Source of the DNA: an uncultured Clostridia bacterium
GTDB lineage: Bacteria > Bacillota > Clostridia > Christensenellales > CAG-917
NCBI GenBank assembly: GCA_944332815.1
Contig: CALVKQ010000001.1
Location: forward strand, 304,579 to 368,578
Length of the DNA stretch: 64,000 nucleotides
Direction: 5' to 3'
The position numbers and the translations under genes were made by a program. Shown here piece after piece: positions 42,105 to 52,060 of the stretch. The first letter of the stretch is position 1. Each line of letters begins with the position of its first letter. The notes beneath the pieces are model-generated. The model saw nothing but the letters and a program-made list of their open reading frames with translations. It was not told the origin of the DNA and ran no database searches.

Positions 42105-42344
42105 AGCTGCTGTCCCCTTTTGCGTATTTGCGCGGACGGACGACAGCCGGGTCGGCGCCTACATACTGCCCCTTGCTCCTTCCGAAAATCAAACTTTTAT
42201 GTCATGCCGGACCGGAATAATACAAGCCGGGGTCCGCCACCGCCGATCTCCGCCCGGACCGCGTCGTTCGCCTTGCCGACACGGTCGGGCGAGCTCCGAA
42301 CCGCGACTCCCGACGAAGGCGTCGACCGCGGACGCGGCAAATAG

Positions 42345-42375
42345 CAAAAGGAAAAGGCGCCGCTCATGCGGCGCC
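42345..42375 (-). terminator. tadA terminator
   Basis: GGCGCCGC-ATGA-GCGGCGCC, followed on the minus strand by TTTTCCTTTTGC, 23 nt beyond the tadA stop. The rest of 42105-42344 shows no gene I can support. Confidence 0.82.
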
Positions 42376-42397
42376 GGATGGCGGTTTCCCTGTGGGA

Positions 42398-42859
42398 TCA
42401 CCCGTTCTTCTTTCTCTTCTTCCTGAAAAAGGCGCCGAGGAGCGCGGCGCTTCTCTCCGCGAGCACTCCGCCCGTGACCTCGACGTCGTGATTGAACAGC
42501 CCCTTTTCAAACAGATCGACCTTGCTGCCTGCCGCACCCGTCTTGGGGTCGTGCGCGCCGAAGACGAGCCTGCGGATGCGCGCGTTTATCATCGCGCCTG
42601 CGCACATGGGACAGGGCTCCAACGTGACGTACAGGTCGCAGTCCTCCAACCACCAGTTGCCCACCGCCTGCGCCGCCCTTTCCAGCGCGACTATCTCGGC
42701 GTGGCGCACGGCGTTGAGCTCCCTCTCCTTAAAATTTCCACCCTCCGCTATGATACGCCCGTCCTTGACGACCACCGCGCCCACGGGCACTTCGTCCGCA
42801 GCCGCGCACTCCGCGGCAAGTTCCAAAGCCCTGTTCATGAACATCTCGTCCGTCGTCAT
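42398..42859 (-). CDS. tadA: tRNA-specific adenosine deaminase
   Basis: 153 residues. Zinc site HAEIVAL (His-Ala-Glu, catalytic Glu) and PCPMCAGAM; NARIRRLVFGA follows as in TadA. It converts A34 to inosine in tRNA-Arg(ACG). The start at 42859 has GGAGGACG. The last gene of walJ-CPBP-CPBP-rlmH-tadA, 34 nt after rlmH. The C-terminal FFRKKRKKNG is typical. Confidence 0.95.
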   Translation of the reverse strand: MTTDEMFMNRALELAAECAAADEVPVGAVVVKDGRIIAEGGNFKERELNAVRHAEIVALERAAQAVGNWWLEDCDLYVTLEPCPMCAGAMINARIRRLVFGAHDPKTGAAGSKVDLFEKGLFNHDVEVTGGVLAERSAALLGAFFRKKRKKNG

Positions 42860-42893
42860 CCCGTCCTCCTCTCGCGCGCTCTGCCGCACTCTT

Positions 42894-43355
42894 TCATTTG
42901 TGATAGGGCATCCCTTCGTTTATGGTGACCGCGCGGTAAAGCTGTTCCGCGAGCATCACCCTGAAAAGCTGATGCGGAAAAGTCATCGCCCCGAATGATA
43001 CCACCGCATCCGCAGCGCGGAGCGCCCTCTCGTCCAACCCGTGACTGCCTCCTATCAGAAAACTGAACTCCGACACGCCCGACGCGCACTTGTCCGCAAT
43101 AAACTTTGCCAGTTCCTCGCTGGACAACCGTTTCCCTCTGCCGTCCAACGCGACGACGCACCCCGACGCCTTTGCGAGGAGGGCGGCGCTCTCCGCCTCC
43201 TTCTGCTCGGAAGGCGACTTGGACGGGGGCGCAGGCTGCACTTCCGTCACGGAGAACGCACAATGCGCGGACAGTCTTTTTGCGTACTCGCTCACGGCGT
43301 CCGCAAAATATTTCTCTTTCAGTCTTCCTATGGCTATCACGTTGAACTTCATCAT
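42894..43355 (-). CDS. rlmH: 23S rRNA (pseudouridine1915-N3)-methyltransferase
   Basis: 153 residues. SPOUT fold with the SAM-binding loop FLIGGSHGLD and the C-terminal knot FPHQLFRVMLAEQLYRA...GMPYHK. It methylates pseudouridine 1915 in helix 69 of 23S rRNA. Ten nt after the CPBP gene, in an operon with a WalJ-type gene as in many Firmicutes. Confidence 0.95.
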   Translation of the reverse strand: MMKFNVIAIGRLKEKYFADAVSEYAKRLSAHCAFSVTEVQPAPPSKSPSEQKEAESAALLAKASGCVVALDGRGKRLSSEELAKFIADKCASGVSEFSFLIGGSHGLDERALRAADAVVSFGAMTFPHQLFRVMLAEQLYRAVTINEGMPYHK

Positions 43356-43365
43356 TGCCGCACCC

Positions 43366-44319
43366 TCAAATGTAACCCCACGCCAAACTGAACGCCATTG
43401 CCGCCACGCCTATCGCGACGACAAGCAGGAACGCGACGTCGCGCGAAAGCGGCAAAGCCTTTTCCGCGCCCACGTCCGCGACGGGCAGTCTGCCCTCTCG
43501 CAGCGCGTCGCAGCGCATATTTCTGAAAACGTAAAGTATCAGCAGGAGGGAGAGGATCGCAAGCACACACAGCGTCGCAAGACCTCCCACCGAACCGTAA
43601 AGCCAGCCGTCCGCTACGTTTATCACGTCAAAGACGGGCACCAGTTCGCCGTAACCTATTATCACGCTCAGAAAGTTGTTGAAAAAATGCAGGAACATCG
43701 CAGGCAGCACCGAACCCGAAGCATACATCGTATAAGCCGCCACCAGCCCCAGCACGAAGGTGTGCGCCAGCTGTTGGATGTTCTGGTGCATGAGCGCGAA
43801 CAACAGAGCGGACACGAACACGGCTTTGACGCCCGTCCCCCTGTACGTCGCCATCAGTTCGCCGCGATGGGTCAGTTCCTCGAACACACCGGGGAGCAGC
43901 GCGGACAGCGCGAGTTCGGAAAACAGCGCGGCGTAAGTCTGTTCGGAAGGGGCGCTCCTGCCGAAGGAAAACCCCGTCAGCGCAAGCAGATTATGCCATA
44001 CCGTGCTTGCCAGCCAAACCAATAACACCGTAGGCACGGCGATGACCAAAGTGCGCGCAAAATCGCGTTTTGAGCATTTTACAAAGCCGAAAGTGCGCGG
44101 TAAAGTGCGTATCGCGTCTTTTGTGCCTCCGCCGACGATGAGCCACCAGCCCACGACGGGCAGCGCTCCGAAGCAGAACAGTTGGGCAAAGACGGTGAAC
44201 CATATCCCTATGTCCACCCCCACCGCGTCGCTCACTCCGACGCCCTGCGAGATGCGGAGGAGCAGCATCATCACGATGACCAGAAAATAGACGATCCCCC
44301 CTCCGGCGCGCGGTTTCAT
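43366..44319 (-). CDS. CPBP-family intramembrane metalloprotease, copy 1
   Basis: 317 residues, about eight membrane helices. The ABI/CPBP motifs are intact: EELTHRGEL (EExxxR), FALMH (FxxxH) and HFFNN. Such proteins are related to Rce1 prenyl-protein proteases and act in the membrane, in some cases for bacteriocin immunity; the substrate is unknown. The start at 44319 overlaps the next CPBP gene's stop by ATGA; the longer frame is an artefact. Confidence 0.85.
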   Translation of the reverse strand: MKPRAGGGIVYFLVIVMMLLLRISQGVGVSDAVGVDIGIWFTVFAQLFCFGALPVVGWWLIVGGGTKDAIRTLPRTFGFVKCSKRDFARTLVIAVPTVLLVWLASTVWHNLLALTGFSFGRSAPSEQTYAALFSELALSALLPGVFEELTHRGELMATYRGTGVKAVFVSALLFALMHQNIQQLAHTFVLGLVAAYTMYASGSVLPAMFLHFFNNFLSVIIGYGELVPVFDVINVADGWLYGSVGGLATLCVLAILSLLLILYVFRNMRCDALREGRLPVADVGAEKALPLSRDVAFLLVVAIGVAAMAFSLAWGYI

Positions 44320-45425
44320 ATCGCAAGCCCCATTATGAACGCGAACAGCCAATACACCGCCGCGAGCCCCACGGCTATCCACAGCCCGAACATCGGCTGC
44401 GCTTTGCCGACATACGGGATGTCGCTTGAAAGGAAAAGGGCGCGCTCGGTGTTCCGCCACCCTTGTCTGGTGAAGAGGGAGCCGACGTAACGGAACGCGT
44501 CCTTAACGCCGCGCAGTCTGTCCGGCTTTGTCGGGACGTCCGCATAAGCGTTGATGGTGTACTCCTCGAACACCACTCCGCCCTGTACGACGGTGAACCG
44601 GTCTTTTTTGCGAGGCGCGCTGCCCAGGCGGTGATAAGCGTAAAGCAGGAGCACCAGGATCAGCGTCCCTCCCACCAGGCTCACCGTGCCCGTCAGCCAG
44701 TTGTACGCCCCGAGGTCGGCTATCGCGGCGTCTATCTCGGGGATGTACGCCGTCATGAGCAGACTGAAAAAGTTGTTGAGGAAGTGCACTATCACGCACG
44801 GCACCAGCGAGCGCGAGAGCATGAACAGCACCGCCAGCACCACGCCTATACAGAACTGATAAGCCGTCTGCACGGGATTTGCGTGCATGAGGGAGAACAG
44901 CAATGCGGAGATGAACACCCCGAACAGCGCGCCGCGCGACGCCAGCCCCGGCAGTACGTTGCCGCGCATGAGCAGTTCCTCGCCGAGCGCCGGGAGCAGC
45001 CCTATGACGAAGACGGAGAGGAAGAACACCCCCACGTTGTCAAAATCGATGGCGGCAGCCGTCACTCCGCCCGTATATCCTATCGCTCCGAAAAACGCCT
45101 GGAAAAGCATGGACACCGGCAAAAACGCGATTATGGTGAAAACGGAGATGGGAAGAAGCAAGAGATAGCGGTAAGGGTTTTTCATGGGACGGAGTTGCGC
45201 CACGGCAGGCAGGTCGTACTTCCTCCACACCGAAAACAGCCACACCACCGACACTATCGCCACCTGGGTGACGACATAACCCACCCAGTTCCCAATGCTC
45301 ATCCCGGCGAACGTCCCCGTCCTGCCCGACAACACGAAAGCGAATATGTTGCCCAGAATGGACATTCCGCACAAAGCGAACAGATAAAGGCTGCCGCTCT
45401 CGCCGGCAAACAGATTCTTTCTCAT
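44316..45425 (-). CDS. CPBP-family intramembrane metalloprotease, copy 2
   Basis: 369 residues, about eight helices plus a C-terminal cytosolic loop (about 270-345) and a last pair of hydrophobic segments. Motifs EELLMRGNV, FSLMH and HFLNN. A tandem paralogue of copy 1; the extra C-terminal loop distinguishes it. Coupled by ATGA overlaps to the WalJ-type gene upstream and to copy 1 downstream. Confidence 0.85.
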   Translation of the reverse strand: MRKNLFAGESGSLYLFALCGMSILGNIFAFVLSGRTGTFAGMSIGNWVGYVVTQVAIVSVVWLFSVWRKYDLPAVAQLRPMKNPYRYLLLLPISVFTIIAFLPVSMLFQAFFGAIGYTGGVTAAAIDFDNVGVFFLSVFVIGLLPALGEELLMRGNVLPGLASRGALFGVFISALLFSLMHANPVQTAYQFCIGVVLAVLFMLSRSLVPCVIVHFLNNFFSLLMTAYIPEIDAAIADLGAYNWLTGTVSLVGGTLILVLLLYAYHRLGSAPRKKDRFTVVQGGVVFEEYTINAYADVPTKPDRLRGVKDAFRYVGSLFTRQGWRNTERALFLSSDIPYVGKAQPMFGLWIAVGLAAVYWLFAFIMGLAI

Positions 45426-46204
45426 TCTACTTCAAACACCTCGCTGACCGAGTCCTGACGCGCCACCGCGACGGTGATGTCCGCGCAGCCTCTGGCGTCC
45501 AGTCTGCCGCACACCGCGCCGAGGGCGAGCTCCGGGAGATTGTTGTTCTCACTGAGATGCCCGAGCAGCATGGTGCGGCACGCCGACCCCGCGAGCCTTT
45601 CGGCAAACAGCGCGGTCATGTCGTTGTTGAGGTGACCCAGACCTCCCGTTATCCTGCGTTTGAGGGGCTCGGGATAGCTGCCGCGGAGCAGCATGTCCAG
45701 GTCGTGATTGGCTTCGATGAGGACGACCTCGCTTTCGCGGATGTTGTTGAACACCCCCACCGTCGGCTTGCCCATGTCCGTAGCGACGCTCACCTGCGCC
45801 CCCGTCCTCAGGCGGAAGGAGTAGCCGAGAGGGTACGCCGCGTCGTGAGGTATGCGGAAAGGGATGACATCGATGTCCCCTATCGTGAAACCTCCCTCAT
45901 AGAAGTCCACTTCCGTGTAGCCGTGCAGTTCGCCCTGCCTGCGCAGTATCGCCTCCGCCGTCTTGGGATGGGCGTAGACGCGCGTTTCCTTGCCCAGCCT
46001 CGGGAGCGCCGCGATATGGTCCGTGTGCTCGTGCGTCACCACCACTCCGTCCAGTTTCGCCGCCGACAACCCGAAAGCGCGCAGCGCCGCATTCAGCCGC
46101 GAATAGGATATGCCGGCATCCACCAAAACGGCGGTGGAATCCGAAAACACGAGTGTGGAATTTCCTTTGCTGCCGCTCGCGAGCGACACGATACTTATCG
46201 ACAT
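45422..46204 (-). CDS. MBL-fold metallohydrolase, WalJ/YycJ-type
   Basis: 260 residues. SLASGSKGNSTLV at the N-terminus is the YycJ/WalJ signature; the metal motif is THEHTDHIAAL, with further ligands in SVATDMG and LGHLSENNN. YycJ proteins are DNA exonucleases associated with the WalKR locus; no walKR is here. First gene of the operon leading to rlmH and tadA. Confidence 0.88.
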   Translation of the reverse strand: MSISIVSLASGSKGNSTLVFSDSTAVLVDAGISYSRLNAALRAFGLSAAKLDGVVVTHEHTDHIAALPRLGKETRVYAHPKTAEAILRRQGELHGYTEVDFYEGGFTIGDIDVIPFRIPHDAAYPLGYSFRLRTGAQVSVATDMGKPTVGVFNNIRESEVVLIEANHDLDMLLRGSYPEPLKRRITGGLGHLNNDMTALFAERLAGSACRTMLLGHLSENNNLPELALGAVCGRLDARGCADITVAVARQDSVSEVFEVE

Positions 46205-46230
46205 TATTTCCCGTTTATATTAACAAATCA

Positions 46231-46258
46231 TGAAAAGAGGCACTCCGGCGAGTGCCTC
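46231..46258 (-). terminator. Terminator of the zinc-ribbon/membrane cluster
   Basis: GAGGCACTC-GCCG-GAGTGCCTC followed by TTTTCATG on the minus strand, 17 nt after the stop at 46275. Confidence 0.85.
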
Positions 46259-46274
46259 CCGTTGCCGTCCCCTC

Positions 46275-47135
46275 TCAGATCTCGCTGTGCGAATGCAACA
46301 CGGTTTCTTCCCTGTCCTCCCTGCGCACGCAGACCGCCGCGAACACGACGGAGAGGAGGAATGCAAGACCGCTGAGCGCAAGCAGAGTGAGGATGTCCGC
46401 GTCCCACGCCGCGTCGAACACTTTCTTCACCACTTCGTAAATTATCTCCGCGGCATAGGCTGCGGCGGAAAGGAAAGTGAGCGCCATAAAGGTCTTGCGC
46501 GCGTATCTGCCCGTTATCAGACCGAGCAGGGACACCACGAACCCGACCGCGGCAAACGCCGCCGCCGCTATGTTGACTATCGCGAGGAAGAGGTCGAGCG
46601 GCTCGCCCACTTCCGCCCAAAACTTTATCTGACCTATCACGTCCACCTGATACAGGGAGTACTCCGCGTGTATCTCGGGCTTGTAGTACGCAGTCAGAAA
46701 CGCCGCTATCATGAGCGCGGAAAGCAGGAACATGACCAGCGAGAACACCCTGTTCTGCAACGCGGCACGCGATTTGCTCCTCGCCGCCGCCTGCTCCGCC
46801 CTGTCGAACTCCACCGCAGAGGAGATGTCCGACTGCGCCGCAGTTCCGCTTCCGTCCGTGCGCAGGATATCGCTGTCCTGCGTCATGTAAGGCACGACCG
46901 CGAGCGGCACTATGATGGGCTGCAACTGTATGGTGTTGTGCTTGGGAGCGACGATGGGCACGGGCCCGCCCACCCCCACGGGTTTGGTGACCGTGGTGGT
47001 CGCGCCGGCGTCCTGCTGCGGAGTGCCGTACGCTTCGCTCTCATAGAGCACCGGTTCCTCGACGGGAGGCTGCGTCTGCTGCACTTCCGTCTGTTCGGGC
47101 GCCGTTGTGATGACGTGATTATCTTTCTTTGCCAT
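46275..47135 (-). CDS. Four-helix membrane protein of unknown function
   Basis: 286 residues. A proline-rich, disordered N-terminus of about 120 residues, then four membrane helices (about 133-153, 180-205, 212-232, 248-270). The N-terminal part contains QPIIVPLAVVPYMTQDSDIL, which resembles a segment in the zinc-ribbon protein two genes upstream. The start at 47135 has GGAGGA. Last gene of a three-gene unit. Not recognised. Confidence 0.65.
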   Translation of the reverse strand: MAKKDNHVITTAPEQTEVQQTQPPVEEPVLYESEAYGTPQQDAGATTTVTKPVGVGGPVPIVAPKHNTIQLQPIIVPLAVVPYMTQDSDILRTDGSGTAAQSDISSAVEFDRAEQAAARSKSRAALQNRVFSLVMFLLSALMIAAFLTAYYKPEIHAEYSLYQVDVIGQIKFWAEVGEPLDLFLAIVNIAAAAFAAVGFVVSLLGLITGRYARKTFMALTFLSAAAYAAEIIYEVVKKVFDAAWDADILTLLALSGLAFLLSVVFAAVCVRREDREETVLHSHSEI

Positions 47136-47175
47136 ATGTCCTCCGTGCGCCCGAGGGCGCAAAGATCGTCCTGTT

Positions 47176-47964
47176 TTACAAGTCGTGTATGCGCGTATAT
47201 CCCGTGCGCAGCGGCGTGATGAAGGAACACACCGCCGACAGCACCACGTTTATCAGCGCGACCGCGAACAGAGTGAAAAACTCGTTGGTCTGCCAGCCGC
47301 GGATGAAGTCCTCCATGAAATCCATCTGTTCCAGCCCGATGTCCTCCGCCCCGGCAAGCGCCGCAATGAACACCGCTATCACCGAAAGCAGGAAGACCGC
47401 CGCACACGCGGTGTACCTCCTGGGCTTTATCGCGCCGAACATCCCCGTCACCGCCTTGACCACGTTGACGAGCACCGCGATGAGCCCCACCGTGAGCAGG
47501 ATGTCGGGGACCATGTACGCCCAGACCGCGTTCACCGCCTCTCCTTTCCAACCTGCCTCCGCCGTCACGCGGAAAGCGTCTATCCACCCCGAAATGACGT
47601 CAAATCTTTCGGGGATGAGCTTGAAAGGAAGCTCTGCGGTGACGTCCGCCGCCGCAAGTATGAAAGGCAGAAGAGCTGCCGCCGACGCGATGAGCATGAT
47701 GGTCCCTGAAAGGAAGTTGCGCGTGCGCACGCTGCGCTTCCAGCGTCTGCCTGCGTCCCTTTCCTTGGGCTGATAGTCGGACGCGGTGGAAACCTCCTCC
47801 CTTCTTTCGTCCTCCTCCCCGGCATAGTCCAGCCGCGGCGCAAGCACGAACTCCTGCACTACGGCAGGCATCCTCTTGGTCGCCGCTCCGTCCAAAGGCG
47901 TGGGAGCAAGCCTTATGCCGGCATCGTCCACCTGCCGGCGTTCGGAAGAGTTATTCTCGTTCAT
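47176..47964 (-). CDS. Four-helix membrane protein of unknown function, second
   Basis: 262 residues. A charged N-terminal 80 residues, then helices at about 88-108, 150-172, 185-207 and 230-250, the same topology as the next gene, with which it may be distantly paralogous. It overlaps the zinc-ribbon gene by ATGA. Not recognised. Confidence 0.65.
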   Translation of the reverse strand: MNENNSSERRQVDDAGIRLAPTPLDGAATKRMPAVVQEFVLAPRLDYAGEEDERREEVSTASDYQPKERDAGRRWKRSVRTRNFLSGTIMLIASAAALLPFILAAADVTAELPFKLIPERFDVISGWIDAFRVTAEAGWKGEAVNAVWAYMVPDILLTVGLIAVLVNVVKAVTGMFGAIKPRRYTACAAVFLLSVIAVFIAALAGAEDIGLEQMDFMEDFIRGWQTNEFFTLFAVALINVVLSAVCSFITPLRTGYTRIHDL

Positions 47965-49112
47965 ATCTTACCCGAACCGTCCGTTTCCGAGCCCGTTTCC
48001 GCTCCGACGGCGACAGCCTGCGCGTCGGGCACGGGCATGGCGTCGAAGTCGTCCGCAGGCGTATACTGCATGAGCGGCTGCTCCTGCGTGACATATGGCA
48101 CGAATGCCACCGGCTGCACGATGGGAGGCATCTGATAGGGCTCCCCCGTTTCCTTGTTGTAGAGCACGGGACCGTACGGATATCCCCCGTAAGGATAACC
48201 CGGCATAAAGTGATGCGCGCCCGAGAAATTGGGCGTTTCCTTTTCCTCCGCCGCTTTCTCGATGGGCTTGGTCTGCGCCTCCTTGAACGCCTCGCCTGCG
48301 AACTGCTCGAAAGTGGGCGTCTTTTGCGCGTTGAGGTCTTCCTCGGGAGCTTTGAGCTGTTTCACCCTCTTTCTTATGGGCGCGGACTGCTTGATGAGCC
48401 CCTTCTCCAAAAGTTCCACGGAACGCGCGCGCAAACGGCCGCAGCGCGTGCACCGCACGGCGTCCGACGCGTTCACCCCTCCGCACACCGGGCAGACGAA
48501 AGGATCTTCCAGTTCGTCCATATTCTCCGCCGCGGAATAGGGGTCGGCGTAAAACGCGGAGTAATTCCTGACTGCGGAGGAGAGCTTTTTGAGCTGCGCC
48601 ACGTCCTCCGAGCCCAGTTCGTTTATCTTCTCGCGGTAAGCGTCCAGCATGACCGTCTGTTTGGAAAGCTCGTCGTTGGTCTTGCGGCGGTAGTCCTCGA
48701 TGTCCTGCATCGCCTTTGCCTTATCCTTTTCGACGCGGCTCTTCATGCGCGCTATCTCGCGCTCCGCCCCCGTCATGCGCTCCTTTATCATGAGGTCCAC
48801 GTTCATCTTGTTGCGGCGGAACTCCATGACGTCCTCGTCCGTGAACGGGGTGTCGGGATACTCCACGGGCGCGCCGCAGTGTGAACAGAATTTGGTGCCG
48901 GGCAGATTCTCCGCTCCGCATATGGCGCAGACGGGACGCCGCAGCACCCCGAGCATCTCGCCGCAGTTGGCGCAGAACCTGCTGCCTGCGTTGTTACGCG
49001 TGCCGCAGGCAGGGCATTTCACTTCGTAATTCGCAACGACGTCGGCGCCGCAGGTGGCGCAATACGCCTGTCCGCGCTCCACTTCGCTGCCGCATACCTT
49101 ACAAGTGAACAT
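47961..49112 (-). CDS. Multi-zinc-ribbon protein with a coiled coil
   Basis: 383 residues. Three N-terminal zinc ribbons (CKVCG/CATCG, CPACG/CANCG, CAICG/CSHCG; residues about 4-80), a helical coiled coil (about 100-180, ERMTGAEREIARMKSRVEKD), a fourth ribbon (about 208-228, CPVCG/CTRCG), then a tail rich in P, Y and G containing PPIVQPVAFVPYVTQEQ. No enzyme motif. First gene of a unit with two membrane proteins; probably a soluble partner of them. Confidence 0.7.
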   Translation of the reverse strand: MFTCKVCGSEVERGQAYCATCGADVVANYEVKCPACGTRNNAGSRFCANCGEMLGVLRRPVCAICGAENLPGTKFCSHCGAPVEYPDTPFTDEDVMEFRRNKMNVDLMIKERMTGAEREIARMKSRVEKDKAKAMQDIEDYRRKTNDELSKQTVMLDAYREKINELGSEDVAQLKKLSSAVRNYSAFYADPYSAAENMDELEDPFVCPVCGGVNASDAVRCTRCGRLRARSVELLEKGLIKQSAPIRKRVKQLKAPEEDLNAQKTPTFEQFAGEAFKEAQTKPIEKAAEEKETPNFSGAHHFMPGYPYGGYPYGPVLYNKETGEPYQMPPIVQPVAFVPYVTQEQPLMQYTPADDFDAMPVPDAQAVAVGAETGSETDGSGKI

Positions 49113-49175
49113 ATATCACCTCATGAAACATATTATCGCGATCATACTCCCCTTTCCGGGGATCGACAAGCCGTT

Positions 49176-50807
49176 TTACGGCTTAAAACCGTCCTTCAAC
49201 CCGACTATGCAGTTGAACTCCCCGTTCCCCTTGGACACGAAATACCCTTCGCGCAGGAACTGGAAACGCTCTCCCTTCGGAGCGGCGGCGGCAAACCTCT
49301 CCGCCTTGCCGTTCAACACGGTGTGAGAGTCGGGCTCCAGCCTGTCCATATAATCCCCGTCGCCGTCCTTTATGAGATAGTCGTAAAGGTGGAGCTTCAC
49401 GTCGGCGCAGTCCGCCGCGTTCACCCAGTGGATGGTGCCTTTCACTTTGACCGCCGCGCCCTCTTCGCCCGACTTCGTGCCCGGGATATAATCCACGTGC
49501 ACCACGCAGGGCTCCCCGTTCTCGTCCGTTTCGTAGCCGACGCAGCGCACGACGTACGCCCCTTTCAGGCGCACCGTGCCCTCCGGTTTCAGACGGAAGT
49601 ACTTGGGCGGCGGATCGGCGGAGAAATCCTCCCTCTCGATATACAGCTCGCGAGAGAAAGTCGCGGTGTGCGTGCCTGCCTCGGGATCGCGCGGATTGTT
49701 GTCCACGCTCACCTCTTCCCACTTCCCTTCGGGATAGTTGTCCACCACCACTTTGAGGGGGCGCAGCACCACCATCGTCCTCACCGCATGGTCGTTAAGG
49801 TATTCGCGCACGCAATGTTCCAGCATGGCGATGTCCACCACGCTGTCCGCCTTGGCGACGCCTATGCGCGAGCAGAAATCCCTCACCGCCTCGGGAGGAT
49901 ATCCCCTCTCGCGGATGCCCGACAAAGTGGAAAGACGGGGGTCGTTCCAGCCGCTGACCACCTTTTCGTCCACCAACCGTTTGAGGAAACGCTTGCTCAT
50001 GACCGTATGCGTAAGGTTGAGCCTGGCAAACTCTATCTGTCTGGGAGCCGGATCGAAGCCGCAGTTCGCCGTCACCCAGTCGTAAAGGGGACGGTGGTTT
50101 TCGAATTCCAGCGAACAGAGGGAATGCGTGATGCCCTCTATTGCGTCCTCCAACGGATGAGCGAAATCGTACATGGGATATATCACCCACTCGTTGCCGG
50201 TGTGCGGATGCTCCGCGTGGCAGATGCGGTAAATGACGGGGTCGCGCATATTGATGTTGGGCGACGCCATGTCTATCTTTGCGCGCAGCACCTTCTCTCC
50301 GTCCGCGAACTCGCCCTTTTTCATCCTCTCGAAGAGGTCCAGGTTCTCCTCCACGCTGCGGTCGCGGTAAGGGCTCTCCTTGCCGGGTTCGGTGAGAGTG
50401 CCCCTCGTCGCGCGGATCTCCTCCGCGGTGAGGTCGCACACGTATGCCTTGCCTGCCTTGATGAGCTCCACCGCGCACTCGTACATCCTGCCGAAATAAT
50501 CGGAAGCGTGCAGCTCCCTGTCCCACTCGAAACCCAGCCAGCGGATGTCCTCCTTGATGCTCTCCATATACTCCACGTCCTCTTTGACGGGATTGGTGTC
50601 ATCGAAGCGGAGGTTGCACTCGCCGCCGAATTTTTCCTTTATGCCGAAGTTTATGCATATGGCTTTTGCGTGCCCTATGTGAAGATAGCCGTTGGGCTCG
50701 GGCGGAAACCGCGTGATTATCTTATCGTGTTTGCCCGTTTTCAGATCGTCGACTATGATGTCCTCGATGAAATTGGCAGGTTCGGGGATGTTTTTTCTCT
50801 CTTCCAT
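49176..50807 (-). CDS. glnS: Glutaminyl-tRNA synthetase
   Basis: 543 residues. Class I motifs [15 protein letters not shown] (HIGH) and VMSKR (KMSKS), and C-terminal beta-barrel anticodon domain from about 335. A real GlnRS is found in only some Firmicutes, where the GatCAB amidotransferase is the usual route. The start at 50807; the frame is open into the promoter. Monocistronic. Confidence 0.95.
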   Translation of the reverse strand: MEERKNIPEPANFIEDIIVDDLKTGKHDKIITRFPPEPNGYLHIGHAKAICINFGIKEKFGGECNLRFDDTNPVKEDVEYMESIKEDIRWLGFEWDRELHASDYFGRMYECAVELIKAGKAYVCDLTAEEIRATRGTLTEPGKESPYRDRSVEENLDLFERMKKGEFADGEKVLRAKIDMASPNINMRDPVIYRICHAEHPHTGNEWVIYPMYDFAHPLEDAIEGITHSLCSLEFENHRPLYDWVTANCGFDPAPRQIEFARLNLTHTVMSKRFLKRLVDEKVVSGWNDPRLSTLSGIRERGYPPEAVRDFCSRIGVAKADSVVDIAMLEHCVREYLNDHAVRTMVVLRPLKVVVDNYPEGKWEEVSVDNNPRDPEAGTHTATFSRELYIEREDFSADPPPKYFRLKPEGTVRLKGAYVVRCVGYETDENGEPCVVHVDYIPGTKSGEEGAAVKVKGTIHWVNAADCADVKLHLYDYLIKDGDGDYMDRLEPDSHTVLNGKAERFAAAAPKGERFQFLREGYFVSKGNGEFNCIVGLKDGFKP

Positions 50808-50858
50808 ACGTGTCCGTATGCGCGAAACGCGCCGCGCGTCAGTTATATTGCAAAGTAT

Positions 50859-50887
50859 AGAATACACCAAACGCGCGCATTTGACAA
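50859..50887 (-). promoter_or_regulatory. Sigma-A promoter for glnS
   Basis: TTGTCA (50887-50882), 17 bp, TATTCT (50864-50859) on the minus strand; the leader of about 45 nt leaves no room for a T-box. Confidence 0.7.
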
Positions 50888-50921
50888 GTGCGCGCGGATA
50901 ACTTGACGGCGATGAAAACCG

Positions 50922-51293
50922 CTATTTTTTGTGACAGGGGCCCGAAAGATCCGCCTCACCGGAGTTCAGCCGCATATATCCGTCCTCGTAACGGAAGCCG
51001 AAACCGACCAGTTCGGGGTGTTCCCCCGGCACCGCGAGAGGCACCGGATTGAGAGAAAATTTGAAAAGCATCGCCCGAAGGAAAAATTCCTTATCCCCCG
51101 GGTTTATGTCTTCGTTTTTGACGATAAAGTGCGTGATCGTGACGACATCCCCCACTTCCGTGCGCATAAGCCCGACGGGGACGCCGTCCTCGCGCATCAC
51201 GAAATTCGCGCCGCCGACAGGGACGTCCACCCCGAGTTCGCGATACAGTGCGGACAGAACTTCCGCATCCTTTTCAAACCCTACCGTCAACAT
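50922..51293 (-). CDS. Small GNAT-like protein of unknown function
   Basis: 123 residues. Strand-helix pattern with FVMREDGVPVGLMR and NPGDKEFFLRAMLFKF recalls the central part of a GNAT acetyltransferase, but too short for a complete one. It overlaps the end of truA by 7 nt and is the last gene of the ecf-truA operon. Function unknown. Confidence 0.55.
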   Translation of the reverse strand: MLTVGFEKDAEVLSALYRELGVDVPVGGANFVMREDGVPVGLMRTEVGDVVTITHFIVKNEDINPGDKEFFLRAMLFKFSLNPVPLAVPGEHPELVGFGFRYEDGYMRLNSGEADLSGPCHKK

Positions 51294-52060
51294 TGTCCGT
51301 CACCGTATCCCACACTCACGAGAGTCAGTCCCTCGGGCGGAAGGGTCTTACCCGCGAGAGTTCTGTCCCCCGTTTCCAACACCCTTTTCACGTCCTCGAC
51401 GCCCAGCTTTCCCAAGCCTGCGTACACCAACGTGCCTGCGATGATGCGCACCATATTATAAAGAAAGCCGTTGCCCGTGACGTAGATGTCCAGCGTGCCC
51501 GAAGTGAGCCGTCCGTCCTCCGTCTTCCCCTCGTGTTCCAACACGACGGAATACACCGTGCGCACCGTGCTCTTCACCACGGAGCCGCTGGCTTCGAAGC
51601 CTTTGAAATCGTGTTCCCCTTCTATGACGTCCGCGCAGGCGCGCATGGCTGCGAGATCCAAAGGGAGCACGATGTGAGCGTGCGTGCTTTCCAGCATGGG
51701 ACGGCGATGACGGGAAACGTAAACGGAGTAACGGTAAGTCTTGTGCTTTGCGGAAAAGCGCGCGTTGAAATCCTCCTCCGTCCGTTCGCAGGATAGCATG
51801 CTGACGTCACGCGGAAGCAGCGCGTTCACCGCAAACGGTATCTTTTCGGTGGGGATGGACGTGTCCGCGTCAAAGTGCACCACCTGACCTTCGGCATGGA
51901 CGCCGGCATCCGTTCTGCCGCTCGCTGTCGCCTGTGTAGGGACGCCGAACACCTCCGTCAGGGCGCGCTCCAACACCTCCTGTACGCTGAGCCCGTTGAG
52001 CTGCCGCTGCCACCCCACGTACTCTTTTCCGAAATAGGAAATGACCGCACGGAACCTCAC
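51287..52060 (-). CDS. truA: tRNA pseudouridine(38-40) synthase
   Basis: 257 residues. Catalytic aspartate in SGRTDAGVHAEGQVVHF, and FLYNMVRIIAGTLVYAGLG near the C-terminus. It modifies U38-U40 in the anticodon arm. The start is GTG overlapping the ecfT stop (GTGTGA). ecfA1-ecfA2-ecfT-truA is a conserved Firmicutes arrangement. Confidence 0.96.
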   Translation of the reverse strand: MRFRAVISYFGKEYVGWQRQLNGLSVQEVLERALTEVFGVPTQATASGRTDAGVHAEGQVVHFDADTSIPTEKIPFAVNALLPRDVSMLSCERTEEDFNARFSAKHKTYRYSVYVSRHRRPMLESTHAHIVLPLDLAAMRACADVIEGEHDFKGFEASGSVVKSTVRTVYSVVLEHEGKTEDGRLTSGTLDIYVTGNGFLYNMVRIIAGTLVYAGLGKLGVEDVKRVLETGDRTLAGKTLPPEGLTLVSVGYGDGQC

